A stretch of 64,000 bases of DNA from Hyphomicrobiales bacterium. GTDB taxonomy: Bacteria; Pseudomonadota; Alphaproteobacteria; Rhizobiales; Rhizobiaceae. The notes under the pieces were generated by a model. The model made no database searches and had not been told where the DNA came from. It saw only the letters and a program-made list of their open reading frames with translations. Numbering within the stretch: the stretch's first letter is position 1; the number at the start of each line of letters is the position of its first letter. The DNA lies in the NCBI GenBank assembly GCA_900469475.1, contig UBXG01000002.1, forward strand, positions 284,760 through 348,759, given 5' to 3'. Below, piece after piece: positions 45,376-54,204 of this stretch. The position numbers and the translations under genes are program-made.

Positions 45376-45558
45376 TCAATCCTCCCGATGTTTAAAAGCC
45401 GGACCCTCCGGCTGTCGCGGGCTCACTTCGAACCCGGTTAAAGATGCGTCAAGCCTGTCGGATTGTTTTCGGTGGACCTCCTCCAAGGCTATGCGCGCAT
45501 CCTCGACGGTCGATATCAGACCCTAAAGAAATCCACCTGTCAATAAATAAATCGGATT

Positions 45559-45571
45559 GAATTATTAATTC
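45559..45571. promoter_or_regulatory. Candidate FrcR operator palindrome
   Basis: GAATTATTAATTC is a perfect 13-base palindrome in the AT-rich frcB-frcR intergenic region, near the frcR start. ROK regulators often bind AT-rich palindromes of this kind. Assignment to FrcR is inference from position. Confidence 0.4.
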
Positions 45572-45625
45572 GATGTGGCATTCTGGAAAAAAATAGGGCA
45601 TGGCCATGATGGAAGGAGCAGGCCC

Positions 45626-46873
45626 ATGTCTCTCGTGCAGGACCCGGAGGACACACCGACAACACCGGCGATTCTCGACCCCTCGGGGGGAGCGAACCAG
45701 CTTGGCGTGCGCGCGCATAACGAACGGCTTGTGCTTTCGCTCGTGCGCCGTCACGGCGCGCTTTCGAAGGCCGATATTGCGCGGCGAAGCGGACTTTCGG
45801 CACAGACGGTGTCCGTCATCATGCGGGAGCTGGAAAAGGACGGGTTGCTGTCCCGCGATGCGCCGGTCCGCGGGCGCGTCGGTCAGCCTTCCACTCCAAT
45901 GCGGCTCAATCCGGACGCCGTACTCTCCTTTGGCGTCAAGATCGGCCGACGCAGCGCCGATCTCGTGCTGATGGATTTCGTCGGCGGCATCCGGATGCAG
46001 CTCCATCAGATCTACCCCTACCCGCTGCCGCAGGACATCATCACCTTCGTCGCGGCCGGCATCAAGGAACTGGAAGGACGCCTCAGCGAAGAGCAGCGCC
46101 GTAAGATCGCGGGAATGGGCGTTGCCGCACCGTTCGAGCTCTGGAATTGGGCCGAGCAAGTGGGCGCGCCGCCGGGAGCGATGGATGCCTGGCGAGGCTT
46201 CGATCTACGAGCCGAAATTGCCTCGCGTGTGTCTTACCCGGTCTTTCTGCAAAACGACGCTACCAGCGCCTGCGGTGCCGAACTGGTCTTCGGGATCGGC
46301 CCGCATTATCCGGATTTCGTCTATTTCTTCATAGGCTCGTTCCTCGGCGGCGGCATCGTCCTGAATTCGTCCGTCTTCGTTGGCCGAACGGGCACCGCCG
46401 GCGCACTCGGCCCCCTGCCCGTGCGCGGCCGCAACGGCGAGAATCGCCAGCTTCTCGAGATCGCCTCGATCTTCGTGTTGGAAAATCTATTGCGGGATCA
46501 TGGTTTCGATCCACGCCCTCTTTGGTATTCGGCGGATAATTGGATCGATTTCGGCGAGCCGCTGGAGATCTGGATCCAGGATACGGCCAAGGCACTGGCA
46601 CAAGCGATCGTTGCCTCCGCCTCCGTTCTTGATTTCAGCGCCGCCGTCATCGATGGCGGCTTTCCCGGCTGGGTGCGAGAACGCGTGGTGCGCGCAACCA
46701 TCAAGGCAGCGGCGGAACTGGATCTTCAGGGCGTCGTCATGCCCGAGATCATCGAGGGTGCCGTCGGGCCGCAGGCACGCGCCATCGGCGGCGCCAGCCT
46801 GCCGATCTTCGCGCGTTACCTCATCGACCAGAACGTTCTTTTCAAGGAGATAGAGCATGCTGAAGGGCATTGA
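45626..46873 (+). CDS. frcR: ROK-family transcriptional regulator FrcR
   Basis: A 415-residue ROK regulator: an N-terminal winged helix (GALSKADIARRSGLSAQTVSVIMRELEKDGLL-type segment, residues about 45-80) followed by a ROK sugar-kinase-like domain. The ROK ATP site is altered, so it senses rather than phosphorylates sugar. The gene is divergent from frcBCAK, as in Sinorhizobium meliloti, and is expected to repress it. GGAAGGAG precedes the ATG at 45626. Its 3' end overlaps the FucU-type gene by 17 bases, so both are co-transcribed. Confidence 0.9.
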   Translation: MSLVQDPEDTPTTPAILDPSGGANQLGVRAHNERLVLSLVRRHGALSKADIARRSGLSAQTVSVIMRELEKDGLLSRDAPVRGRVGQPSTPMRLNPDAVLSFGVKIGRRSADLVLMDFVGGIRMQLHQIYPYPLPQDIITFVAAGIKELEGRLSEEQRRKIAGMGVAAPFELWNWAEQVGAPPGAMDAWRGFDLRAEIASRVSYPVFLQNDATSACGAELVFGIGPHYPDFVYFFIGSFLGGGIVLNSSVFVGRTGTAGALGPLPVRGRNGENRQLLEIASIFVLENLLRDHGFDPRPLWYSADNWIDFGEPLEIWIQDTAKALAQAIVASASVLDFSAAVIDGGFPGWVRERVVRATIKAAAELDLQGVVMPEIIEGAVGPQARAIGGASLPIFARYLIDQNVLFKEIEHAEGH

Positions 46874-47291
46874 CCCACTGTTGAGCCCGGAGCTTCTGGC
46901 GACGCTACGCGCCATGGGCCATGGCGACGAGATCGCCCTCGTAGACGGCAATTATCCCGGTCTCGAACATGGACGCCGCCTCATCCGCCTCGACGGCCAT
47001 GGCGTCATTCGCGTCCTCGATGCCGTGCTGAGCGTGCTGCCGATCGACGATTTCGTGCCGCAGGCGATATTCCGGGCGACCGTCAAGCAGGACCGCGATG
47101 CCATCGACCCCGTTCATGCGGAGATGATCGAATGCTGCGCCCGGCATGTGCCCGAGATCAAGGTCGTGCCGTTACTGCCGGCGGAATTCTACGAGCGGGT
47201 GCAGCGTGCGCATGCGCTGATACAGACCAGCGAGCCGCGGCTCTATGGGAACATCATTTTGCGCAAGGGTGTGATTTATCCCAAGGGGTAG
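46857..47291 (+). CDS. RbsD/FucU-family sugar mutarotase
   Basis: A 144-residue protein of the RbsD/FucU family, which interconverts sugar anomers. The N-terminal MLKGIDPLLSPELLATLRAMGHGDEIALVDGNYPG contains the conserved histidine and aspartate, and RLYGNIILRKGVI ends the protein. The motif pattern is closer to FucU than to RbsD. AGGAG lies upstream of the ATG at 46857, inside frcR. Coupling with FrcR links it to sugar uptake; the sugar could be fructose or fucose-like. Confidence 0.9.
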   Translation: MLKGIDPLLSPELLATLRAMGHGDEIALVDGNYPGLEHGRRLIRLDGHGVIRVLDAVLSVLPIDDFVPQAIFRATVKQDRDAIDPVHAEMIECCARHVPEIKVVPLLPAEFYERVQRAHALIQTSEPRLYGNIILRKGVIYPKG

Positions 47292-47311
47292 TGAGGACGG
47301 CTTGCCCCAAA

Positions 47312-47461
47312 GCCCCTCATCCGGCCTTCGGCCACCTTCTCCCCGCAAGCGGGGAGAAGGAGCTAGATGCGACCACAGCCTCCCATCCAGCCAATTGCTC
47401 AGACGAAAATGAGAGGGAAGTCCCTCTCCCCGTATGCGGGGAGAGGGTTAGGGTGAGGGGC
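47312..47461. repeat. 150-base palindromic repeat element
   Basis: The element is bounded by GCCCCTCA and TGAGGGGC. It contains CTTCTCCCCGCAAGCGGGGAG and CCTCTCCCCGTATGCGGGGAG as two internal hairpins. Sequences like this are common between rhizobial genes. It separates the convergent mutarotase and epimerase genes and may terminate both. Confidence 0.75.
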
Positions 47462-47497
47462 AAGACTCTCAAAGCAGTGGGAGCTCGCACTGCGCCC

Positions 47498-48535
47498 TCA
47501 AATATCCCCAGCCGACGGCCCCCAGACATCCGTCATGGCAAAACCTTCCGCCATCGGGTCGAACGGATCCAGCGCCACCTGGCTCAAGCCGAAAGTGAAA
47601 CCGCGGCCGGTGATCGTCGGGATGATGGCCGGCTTTCCGGCAACTTCGGTCTCCGCTTGCAGGCCGACTTCGAACTCCGAACCGATGATCGAGCGGGATT
47701 TGAAGATATCGCCGACCTTGGCCTTGCCGCGAGCATGCAGCGTCGCCAGATTGGCCGAATTGCCGGTGCCGCAGGGCGAGCGGTCGGCGCGGCCGGGCCA
47801 CATGGTCGTGCAGGTGCGGATGGCGCCATCGGCGTCGATATCGCGGAACATCACATAGGCAACGCCGGAGATAGCCGGGATTTCCGGATGAACTACGGTC
47901 ATCGCACGGTTGATCGCTTCCTTGATGACCATGCCGGCATGGACGAGGGCGGCCGCATTGGCCTTTTCGATCTTCAAGCCGATCTGGCCGACATCGACGA
48001 GCGCGTAGAAGATGCCGCCATAGCAGAGGTCGAGCTTGATCCTGCCCCATTGCGGTGTGTCGAGCCCGACATCCAGCTCATGCACGAAGGACGGCACCAT
48101 GGTCAGCCGCACTTTTTCGCAGCGGCCGCCGCGGCAGGTCGCAGTGGCGCGCACGAGGCCGGCGGCGGTATCGAGCGTGACGATGGTTTCCGGCTCCTTC
48201 ATCTCGACGATACCGGATTCGAGCAGCGCCGTGGTCACGCAGATGGAGTTCGAGCCGGAGCTTGCATGCGCCTGATCGGGCTGCAGAATGATGAAACCGG
48301 CATCAGCCTCAGGATGCTTGGCCGGCAACAGCAGGTTCACCGATCCGATCGGCGCGCCGCGCGGCTCCAGCACGAGGAAACGGCGCAGCTCCTGGCCCTT
48401 TGGATCCGTGTTCAGCCAATGGAGCTGCTCGGCAATGCTGTTGCCGGGGATCTTCGGCACGCCGCCGATGGCAACCTTGCCGATCTCACCCTCGCAGTGA
48501 ACGTCCAGCAACTGGATCGTGCGCTTCCATCTCAT
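47498..48535 (-). CDS. Proline racemase-family enzyme, Ser/Cys type (hydroxyproline epimerase-like)
   Basis: A 345-residue member of the proline racemase superfamily. The second catalytic cysteine is present (DRSPCGTGNSA, Cys255), but the first is serine (SSGSNSICV, Ser93) where racemases and 4-hydroxyproline epimerases have cysteine. From the published family analysis I recall that Ser/Cys members act on 3- or 4-hydroxyproline rather than proline. The ATG at 48535 (MRWKRTIQLLDVHCEGE) has GGAG seven bases upstream. The palindrome at 48629 may be its operator. The other hydroxyproline genes are not in this window. Confidence 0.85.
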   Translation of the reverse strand: MRWKRTIQLLDVHCEGEIGKVAIGGVPKIPGNSIAEQLHWLNTDPKGQELRRFLVLEPRGAPIGSVNLLLPAKHPEADAGFIILQPDQAHASSGSNSICVTTALLESGIVEMKEPETIVTLDTAAGLVRATATCRGGRCEKVRLTMVPSFVHELDVGLDTPQWGRIKLDLCYGGIFYALVDVGQIGLKIEKANAAALVHAGMVIKEAINRAMTVVHPEIPAISGVAYVMFRDIDADGAIRTCTTMWPGRADRSPCGTGNSANLATLHARGKAKVGDIFKSRSIIGSEFEVGLQAETEVAGKPAIIPTITGRGFTFGLSQVALDPFDPMAEGFAMTDVWGPSAGDI

Positions 48536-48628
48536 CTCATCCACTCCAATCACACACGGCAGATCATGCAGCCGTCGACACCGATATCGGGCCAACGAAT
48601 TGGCCGGTGCCATCTGACTGCTTGCATC

Positions 48629-48642
48629 TCTGATATATCAGA
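48629..48642. promoter_or_regulatory. TGATATATCA-type palindrome, candidate GntR operator
   Basis: TCTGATATATCAGA is a perfect 14-base palindrome about 95 bases before the epimerase-like gene. TGATATATCA is a recurrent core of GntR (FadR subfamily) operators. No GntR gene is in the window. Confidence 0.5.
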
Positions 48643-48712
48643 CGGCGAGACATGACTATCGCGTTTCGCAGCGACGATGAATGCGGCCGCTCCGGATCGG
48701 ATCATGATAGCA

Positions 48713-50017
48713 TCATTGACGCAATGCTTCGCCGACATTGCTGCCGGTCGCCTCGACGCTATCGCCCAGAGATCCCACCGTATTGCCGGCCGATGCGCCG
48801 ACGCGACGCCATTGCTCGCCGTAATTCGCGCGGGTGCGAGGATCGAAAATGGCAATCGGAGCGCTGACGGCAGCACCCGCCACGCTACCGACCGTCTGGG
48901 CTGCGCCCATGGCAACCGCGCCGACGGCATCGCCGATGCCGACATCGGAATCGGTGATCGTCTGGCCGGCAATCAACCGCGCACCGATCAGTTTCACCAC
49001 TTCCGGGCTTTCAGCGAACTTGCCGTGATTGAGACCATCGCCGGTTTTGAGCTTCGTGAGATCGAGCACGGTAATCCCCTGCTTTTCCAGCTCACTGCGA
49101 TAGGGCTCGGCTGTCGGGTCGATCTGACCGAGCCGGTCGATATTGCCGGAAATGCGACGTGAGAGTGAAAGCGCGCGATCGTCCCGTGAGACAAATAGCG
49201 TGAAATGCGGCTTGTCCTTGCCGAGTGCTGCGAACTGCCGTCCGAAGACATCGACGTCGAGATCAGGCGAGGCCAGGATGACATTCTTGATCTTCGGCGC
49301 AACGCGACCGTTGCGGATCGCCATCTGTCGCAGCGATTCGACTGCGAGCCAGCTGCCCATCGAATGCGCCATGACGGTGATATCGCCGACGGCCGGATCA
49401 GCGGCGACGCGACGCAGCAATTCCTCGAGCGAATCACGGGAATAGTTCGTGCTTTCCTTGTCATAGGCATAGTCGAAAATGCTAGCGCGCGACGGCCAGG
49501 TAAACACGATCGGTGCGACGTCGGCATGCGAATCGTGAACGATCTGCGCAAAGCGATAGACGGCATCCTCATAGCGGTTGTTGAACCCATGCACGAAGAT
49601 CAGCACCCGCCTGTTCTTTGGCAATTCCGCATGCACCCAGGCTCGCCCATCCGCCTCCGTCGCCAAAGGCTTGACGGCGGTGGTGACGAAATTTTTCAGC
49701 GGATCGCCTGGCAAGCGGCTCGGCCACTGCACCTGACCGACCTTGCGATTGGCCTCCGGCGGAATAGAGACGCTGACGGCATCCACCTTGAGCCCCGGCC
49801 CGCGCTCACCCGAAAACAGGATGGCCGGATCTTTGTCCGGCAGCCGTGTCGTCGCGACGAGGAGATCGACTTTGGATGTGCCAGGCACGTTTTCACTGAT
49901 GGGCTGCATAACCCCGATAGGGCGGCCGCAAGCGGCGAGCGACAATGTCGCAACGACGGTCATAGTCCGGAGAAACAGCTTTCCCCACAGGCCCGAACCC
50001 GCCATGTGCTGCATCAT
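48713..50017 (-). CDS. Lipoprotein alpha/beta hydrolase (DUF900)
   Basis: A 434-residue protein with a lipoprotein signal peptide: a hydrophobic run ending in LSLAAC (lipobox, about residue 29). The DUF900 alpha/beta hydrolase domain follows: LIFVHGFNNRYEDAVYRFAQI, then VMAHSMGSWLAVESL with the nucleophilic serine, and ASPDLDVDVF for the acid. The C-terminal 70 residues are Ala/Gly/Val-rich with small-residue repeats. AAGGAAGG precedes the ATG at 50017. It is probably membrane-anchored; the substrate (ester or lipid) is unknown. Confidence 0.88.
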   Translation of the reverse strand: MMQHMAGSGLWGKLFLRTMTVVATLSLAACGRPIGVMQPISENVPGTSKVDLLVATTRLPDKDPAILFSGERGPGLKVDAVSVSIPPEANRKVGQVQWPSRLPGDPLKNFVTTAVKPLATEADGRAWVHAELPKNRRVLIFVHGFNNRYEDAVYRFAQIVHDSHADVAPIVFTWPSRASIFDYAYDKESTNYSRDSLEELLRRVAADPAVGDITVMAHSMGSWLAVESLRQMAIRNGRVAPKIKNVILASPDLDVDVFGRQFAALGKDKPHFTLFVSRDDRALSLSRRISGNIDRLGQIDPTAEPYRSELEKQGITVLDLTKLKTGDGLNHGKFAESPEVVKLIGARLIAGQTITDSDVGIGDAVGAVAMGAAQTVGSVAGAAVSAPIAIFDPRTRANYGEQWRRVGASAGNTVGSLGDSVEATGSNVGEALRQ

Positions 50018-50182
50018 GCAACCCTTCCTTACTGCCGTAACGTCGCGCCACTCTACGCATGCATGTCCACGGCGCAAGCTGCTCCCGCGGTTCTTTGGCT
50101 CATGACGCAATGCTAATTCGCGACAGCATTGCAAAGGCGCAACGCAATCGTCCAACACCGCTAACTGATGATCTGGCTGAAA

Positions 50183-50304
50183 ATAAAAAAAGAGCCCGAC
50201 GCGGGAGGAGGATGCATCGGGCTCTTGATCCGGATTGGCAACTGGGAGGAGGAGGAGTGTTGCCAATCATTGAAGGAGCGCTGGGAGGAGGAGTGCGCTG
50301 CCTT
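50183..50304 (-). ncRNA. Alpha-r14-type (cuckoo) sRNA with three anti-Shine-Dalgarno hairpin loops
   Basis: On the minus strand three hairpins follow one another, each showing CCTCCTCC in its loop: AGCGC/GCGCT (50277-50299), a perfect ten-pair stem GATTGGCAAC/GTTGCCAATC (50233-50268), and AGAGCCCGA/TCGGGCTCT (50191-50225) followed by TTTTTTTATTT, an intrinsic terminator. This is the architecture of the alpha-r14 sRNAs of Rhizobiales, known as cuckoo RNAs. A -10 box TCTAAT (50311-50316) with TTCATG 17 bases further back fits a start near 50304. The loops could pair with Shine-Dalgarno sequences. Ends are estimates. Confidence 0.85.
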
Positions 50305-50568
50305 CGAGGGATTAGATATAACGCCTGCGACAGCATGAACAGATCGACTTTCGCAATGCAGCAATGCACACAGCGCATTGCTTTCTTTGCAAATGCCGGA
50401 AATATCGCATAACACGGGCATTTGAGGGCTTGCCAGCGCCTATTTTGCAGTCGTTATTGACCCAAATTCCGGGATTCACATGATCGTGATCGGCGTTTCT
50501 GCATGGGAAAGGGCCTTCGCCGACGCTTGTCCGGTCAGCAACCGCCCACCGGACAAACGAATTTCGAC

Positions 50569-51450
50569 TTATGCAGCCTTGAAGGCCTTTTTGCCTTCCG
50601 CATCCAATGCTGCGAACTCCTCGTCGGAGAGGACGATGTTCACGGCGGCGATGTTTTCCTCGAGATGCTTGACCTTGCCCGTTCCGGGGATCGGCGGCAT
50701 TACTGGACTGCGCTTCAGCACCCATGCAAGCGCGATCTGGCTCGGAGCGGCATTGTGCTTTTTCGCGATAGTATCGAGCAGCGAGCCTTCCTTGGCGAGA
50801 TCACCGGCGGCAAGCGGAAACCACGGGATGAAGCCGATGCCATGCTTTTCGCAATAGTCGAGTACATCTTCGCTGGTACGATCGACCAGATTGTAGCGGT
50901 TCTGCACCGTCACCACCTTGAAATGCTTCGAAGCCGCCTCGATGTCGGCAACAGAGACTTCGCTCAAGCCCGCATGACGGATGATGCCGTCGCTCTGCAG
51001 CGACTTCACGGCATCGAACTGCTCGGCCGCCGGCACCTTGGAATCGATGCGATGCAACTGCCAGAGATCGATGCGATCGACGCCGAGATTGCGCAGGCTC
51101 TTGTGCGCCTGCTGGATCAGATATTCGGGGCGACCCACTGGCACCCAGACATTCGGTCCGGTTCGAGTAAGACCACCCTTGGTCGCTACCACAAGACCGT
51201 GGCCATAGGGATGGAGCGCTTCCTTGATAAGACGTTCGGAAACGTCCGGGCCATAGGAATCGGCGGTATCGATGAAATTGATGCCAAGTTCCGGAAGGCG
51301 CCTCAGCGTGCGGACGGCTTCGTCACGGTCCTCTGGCTCACCCCATATACCGGCACCGGTAATGCGCATGGCACCGAAACCGAGACGATGAACGGGGAGA
51401 TCACCGCCGATCTTGAACTGGCCGGACTTGGCTGCGTCGAGTTCTGACAT
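50569..51450 (-). CDS. Aldo/keto reductase
   Basis: A 293-residue NADPH-dependent TIM-barrel oxidoreductase. The tetrad is visible: Asp and Tyr in [11 protein letters not shown], Lys in VVATKGGL and His in LWQLHRID. The AKR13-like pattern [17 protein letters not shown] and [14 protein letters not shown] lie towards the C-terminus. The ATG at 51450 ([12 protein letters not shown]) has AGGGA upstream; the longer frame is unlikely. It lies 194 bases downstream of a TetR gene on the same strand. Substrate unknown. Confidence 0.9.
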   Translation of the reverse strand: MSELDAAKSGQFKIGGDLPVHRLGFGAMRITGAGIWGEPEDRDEAVRTLRRLPELGINFIDTADSYGPDVSERLIKEALHPYGHGLVVATKGGLTRTGPNVWVPVGRPEYLIQQAHKSLRNLGVDRIDLWQLHRIDSKVPAAEQFDAVKSLQSDGIIRHAGLSEVSVADIEAASKHFKVVTVQNRYNLVDRTSEDVLDYCEKHGIGFIPWFPLAAGDLAKEGSLLDTIAKKHNAAPSQIALAWVLKRSPVMPPIPGTGKVKHLEENIAAVNIVLSDEEFAALDAEGKKAFKAA

Positions 51451-51644
51451 GATTATAGTCCCTTTTGCTGATCTGAAACATATCTGGCATGAGCGGCATC
51501 GGGAGGGATGCCGAGATTTTAAGGGCAAATCTGGGTTTCGCGAGGGAGAATGCGGTCGAACCCGGTACTAGATGGGTCTGCATCGCGGCATATGCAATGC
51601 GTCGGGGCCGATCAGGCGGCTTCCCCTGCTCTAATCTGGCGCCG

Positions 51645-52289
51645 TCATGTGTGCCGCTGCGCCTGCTTCCCGAGATCGGCAAGCGCGGCCCAAAGCTCGT
51701 CGAACAGATTGCGGGCGAACTGCTCTACCGAGATATCCTGTGGAGATCGCATCCATCGCTCGCTGCCGATGCGCAGCATCGTCACGACGGCGGCCGCAAG
51801 CATGCCAAAGCGGAGACGCTCCTCCTCGCCGCCGCTGCCACGGGCAGACAGCGCATCCGCGAGCTTCTTCTCCAGCTTGGCATATTTCAGCTGATCGCGA
51901 GCCTGAAGCGTCGGCGTATTGTGAATGAGGGCGGCCAGAGCAAGGCTTTGCGGATCTGCTACCGCCGTACGAAGGGCAGAATTGACAGCCGCCTCGATGA
52001 CGTCGACGACCGAAGCATCCTCGGGTTGCGCGGCAACAGCACCGATCAGCTCGCGGGCAAAACCATCCTGCCAGGCGGCGACCACTTCTTCCTTGCTGGG
52101 GAAGTAATCGAAGAAGCTGCGCTTGGAAACATCGGCAGCTTCCGTGATGTCCTCGATGGTGGTGGCCTCGAAGCCACGTTCGAGGAACAGCCGCAAGGCG
52201 GCGGATTCAATGCGTTCGCGGGTTTGACGACGCTTGCGCTCGCGCCGGCCTTCCTTTACCGCGCTATCGACATCCGGCCTTTTTGCCAT
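51645..52289 (-). CDS. TetR-family regulator
   Basis: A 214-residue TetR repressor with a basic start (GRRERKRRQTRERIES) and the DNA-binding helix pair ATTIEDITEAADVSKRSFFDYFPSKEEVVAAW at residues about 40-75. It lies between a PmtA-like gene upstream and an aldo/keto reductase downstream, all on the minus strand. The ribosome site before 52289 is weak. It may control either neighbour or the divergent SDR gene. Confidence 0.88.
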   Translation of the reverse strand: MAKRPDVDSAVKEGRRERKRRQTRERIESAALRLFLERGFEATTIEDITEAADVSKRSFFDYFPSKEEVVAAWQDGFARELIGAVAAQPEDASVVDVIEAAVNSALRTAVADPQSLALAALIHNTPTLQARDQLKYAKLEKKLADALSARGSGGEEERLRFGMLAAAVVTMLRIGSERWMRSPQDISVEQFARNLFDELWAALADLGKQAQRHT

Positions 52290-52346
52290 CCGCTACCCCC
52301 GGCACTCGCTTCGGCCGCCCCAAATCGGCCTTGCCGGCATTCGCTC

Positions 52347-52994
52347 CTAAGCGCTGATTCCGGCTTTCCCTCCGGTGCTACGATATTTGGCGCCGATGAT
52401 CGAGAGCTCCAGAGGATTTTGCCGCGATATCCTGTAAACGCAGGCCGGCGGAATGTTGCGCACTGTGCCGCCAATGCGCTTTGCAGTGAGACCAAGGCTT
52501 TCAAGGATAGTTTTCTGCACGGGACAGCGCGGACCGTAGGTGAACTGATAGAAAGCCCCGCCCGGCTTCATCGTTTCAAAGGCGCCGCCAACAATGGCCG
52601 CGACCTTCGAAGGCGGCATGGAGAGTAGCGGCAGGCCGCTGATGACAGCACCAAAAGGCGCGTCATCGAAAAGACCGCATTGGCCGAGCTTGGCGGCATC
52701 CATATGCACGACCCTTGCCGCCGGAAAACGCTCACGCAGACGGACGGCAAACTCCTCGCCGAATTCGACGAGCGTCAGCGCGCTCTCGGGAATGCCTCGC
52801 GCCAGCAGCGCCCGGGTGAATACGCCGGTGCCCGGACCGAGCTCAAGGATCGGGCCATCGACCGGCCCGATCTCCTGAGTCATCAGTCTCGCCAGCCGCT
52901 CGCCCGAGGGCGCGACTGCCGCAACGCGCATCGGATTGCTCACCCAGGAGCGGAAGAACTGCACAAAATCAGCGCATGAGGTCTTTGTCGTCAT
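52347..52994 (-). CDS. PmtA-like phospholipid N-methyltransferase
   Basis: A SAM-dependent methyltransferase of about 215 residues with motif I ILELGPGTGVFTRALL and the following ALTLVEFGEEFAVRLRERFP. SGLPLLSMP is motif IV-like, and the first 30 residues (FVQFFRSWVSNPMRVAAVAPSGERLA) match rhizobial PmtA, which methylates phosphatidylethanolamine towards phosphatidylcholine. It could act on another lipid. The ATG at 52994 (MTTKTSCADFVQFF) fits the family; the longer upstream frame does not. It is divergent from the SDR gene. Confidence 0.8.
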   Translation of the reverse strand: MTTKTSCADFVQFFRSWVSNPMRVAAVAPSGERLARLMTQEIGPVDGPILELGPGTGVFTRALLARGIPESALTLVEFGEEFAVRLRERFPAARVVHMDAAKLGQCGLFDDAPFGAVISGLPLLSMPPSKVAAIVGGAFETMKPGGAFYQFTYGPRCPVQKTILESLGLTAKRIGGTVRNIPPACVYRISRQNPLELSIIGAKYRSTGGKAGISA

Positions 52995-53135
52995 TCCGCA
53001 AATCCAATCTTCGGCCATAAGGCATGATGAGTGCCGAACAGCATGGCAATTCAAAGGCATGCCGCGCCATCCGGCTGCTGAAAGTCCCTGATACGCAAGT
53101 GTTGTCGCGCATTTTTCGCTTCTATATTTTCATTC

Positions 53136-53151
53136 AATGCAAACTTGCATT
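53136..53151. promoter_or_regulatory. Inverted repeat in the PmtA-like/SDR divergent region
   Basis: AATGCAA-AC-TTGCATT is a perfect inverted repeat with a two-base spacer, 60 bases before the SDR gene, followed by TATATAAAT. It is a plausible operator for the nearby TetR regulator. Confidence 0.45.
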
Positions 53152-53209
53152 TAGTATATAAATTACCAGATACAACGGGCAATGCCAAATCTCTTCACAG
53201 GAGCCCGCA

Positions 53210-54130
53210 ATGCCAGACTGGACAGTGAAAGATATTCCGCCGCAGACAGGTCGTATCGCAGTCGTTACCGGTGCCACCAGCGGTATCGGCTACGAGGCGG
53301 CAAAGGCTCTGGCAGCGGCCGGCGCCAAGGTCGTCATCGCATCACGCAACGAGGCCAGGGCCCAGGAGGCGATCGCCAAGATCCGTGCAGCAACACCGGG
53401 AGCAGACGTGACCTTCGAGGCGCTCGATCTTTCCAGCCTCGATTCCGTCGCGCGCACCGCGACCCGCATCGCCGATAGGCTGCCGCATATCGATCTGCTT
53501 ATCAACAATGCCGGCGTCATGGCCATTCCGGACCGGCATGAGACCGAAGATGGTTTCGAGATGCAGATGGGCGCCAATTATATCGGCCATTTCGCCTGGA
53601 CGATGCGGCTGTTGCCAAAGGTTTCTGCGGCCGAAAATCCGCGCGTGGTGACTGTCAGCAGCCTGGCGCATCGCAGCGGCAGGATCAATTTCGACGATCT
53701 GCAGTGGCGCAACCGCTATCGGCCCTGGCCCGCCTATTGCCAATCGAAGCTGGCAACGCTGCTCTTCAGTCTGGAGCTCGACCGCATCGCACGCGCCGAA
53801 GGCTGGAAGCTTAAAAGCATTGCCGCCCATCCCGGCTATGCCGTCACCGGTCTGCAAACCACGGGTCCCCGCATGGGCAGAGACCGGCCAAGCCTGTTTG
53901 AAATTACCATGAAGTGGATGGAGCCGCTTGCTTCGCAATCGGCAGCAGCCGGCGCCCTGCCGACGCTCTTCGCCGCTACCGCGCCGGAGGCGGAAGGCGG
54001 CGCCATGTATGGCCCGAACGGTTTCTATGAACTCAAAGGTCCGCCGGTGCGGGCCAAGATTGCCGCTCACGCCCGTGATCAGGCGATCTGGCGACGGCTG
54101 TGGGACATTTCCGAGCAACTGACCGGTTGA
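53210..54130 (+). CDS. Short-chain dehydrogenase/reductase
   Basis: A 306-residue SDR similar to retinol/protochlorophyllide reductase-type enzymes. The cofactor motif TGATSGIGYEAAKAL is near residue 20, NNAG follows at about 102, the catalytic serine lies in VTVSSLAHRSG, and the YxxxK pair reads YCQSK. ASRN after the second strand indicates NADP preference. The start at 53210 has AGGAG upstream. Substrate unknown. It is convergent with the BA14K gene, with a hairpin between. Confidence 0.9.
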   Translation: MPDWTVKDIPPQTGRIAVVTGATSGIGYEAAKALAAAGAKVVIASRNEARAQEAIAKIRAATPGADVTFEALDLSSLDSVARTATRIADRLPHIDLLINNAGVMAIPDRHETEDGFEMQMGANYIGHFAWTMRLLPKVSAAENPRVVTVSSLAHRSGRINFDDLQWRNRYRPWPAYCQSKLATLLFSLELDRIARAEGWKLKSIAAHPGYAVTGLQTTGPRMGRDRPSLFEITMKWMEPLASQSAAAGALPTLFAATAPEAEGGAMYGPNGFYELKGPPVRAKIAAHARDQAIWRRLWDISEQLTG

Positions 54131-54159
54131 AGGCACTCCTTCCCGCAACGGTCTGAAAG

Positions 54160-54190
54160 AAATCCCCCTCCGCGGAACGGAGAGGGATTT
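54160..54190. terminator. Hairpin between convergent SDR and BA14K genes
   Basis: AAATCCC-c-CTCCG pairs with CGGAG-a-GGGATTT around a short loop. A T/A-rich base and the convergent setting suggest bidirectional termination, but there is no long T run. Confidence 0.5.
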
Positions 54191-54204
54191 CGATCTGTTT
54201 CACA

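Noticed and set aside
50201..50294. Three regularly spaced GGGAGGAGGA repeats, resembling a short repeat array or CRISPR remnant
   Set aside because: The copies are hairpin loops with different flanking stems, unequal spacing and a terminator. They fit an sRNA, not spacers and repeats, and no cas genes are present.
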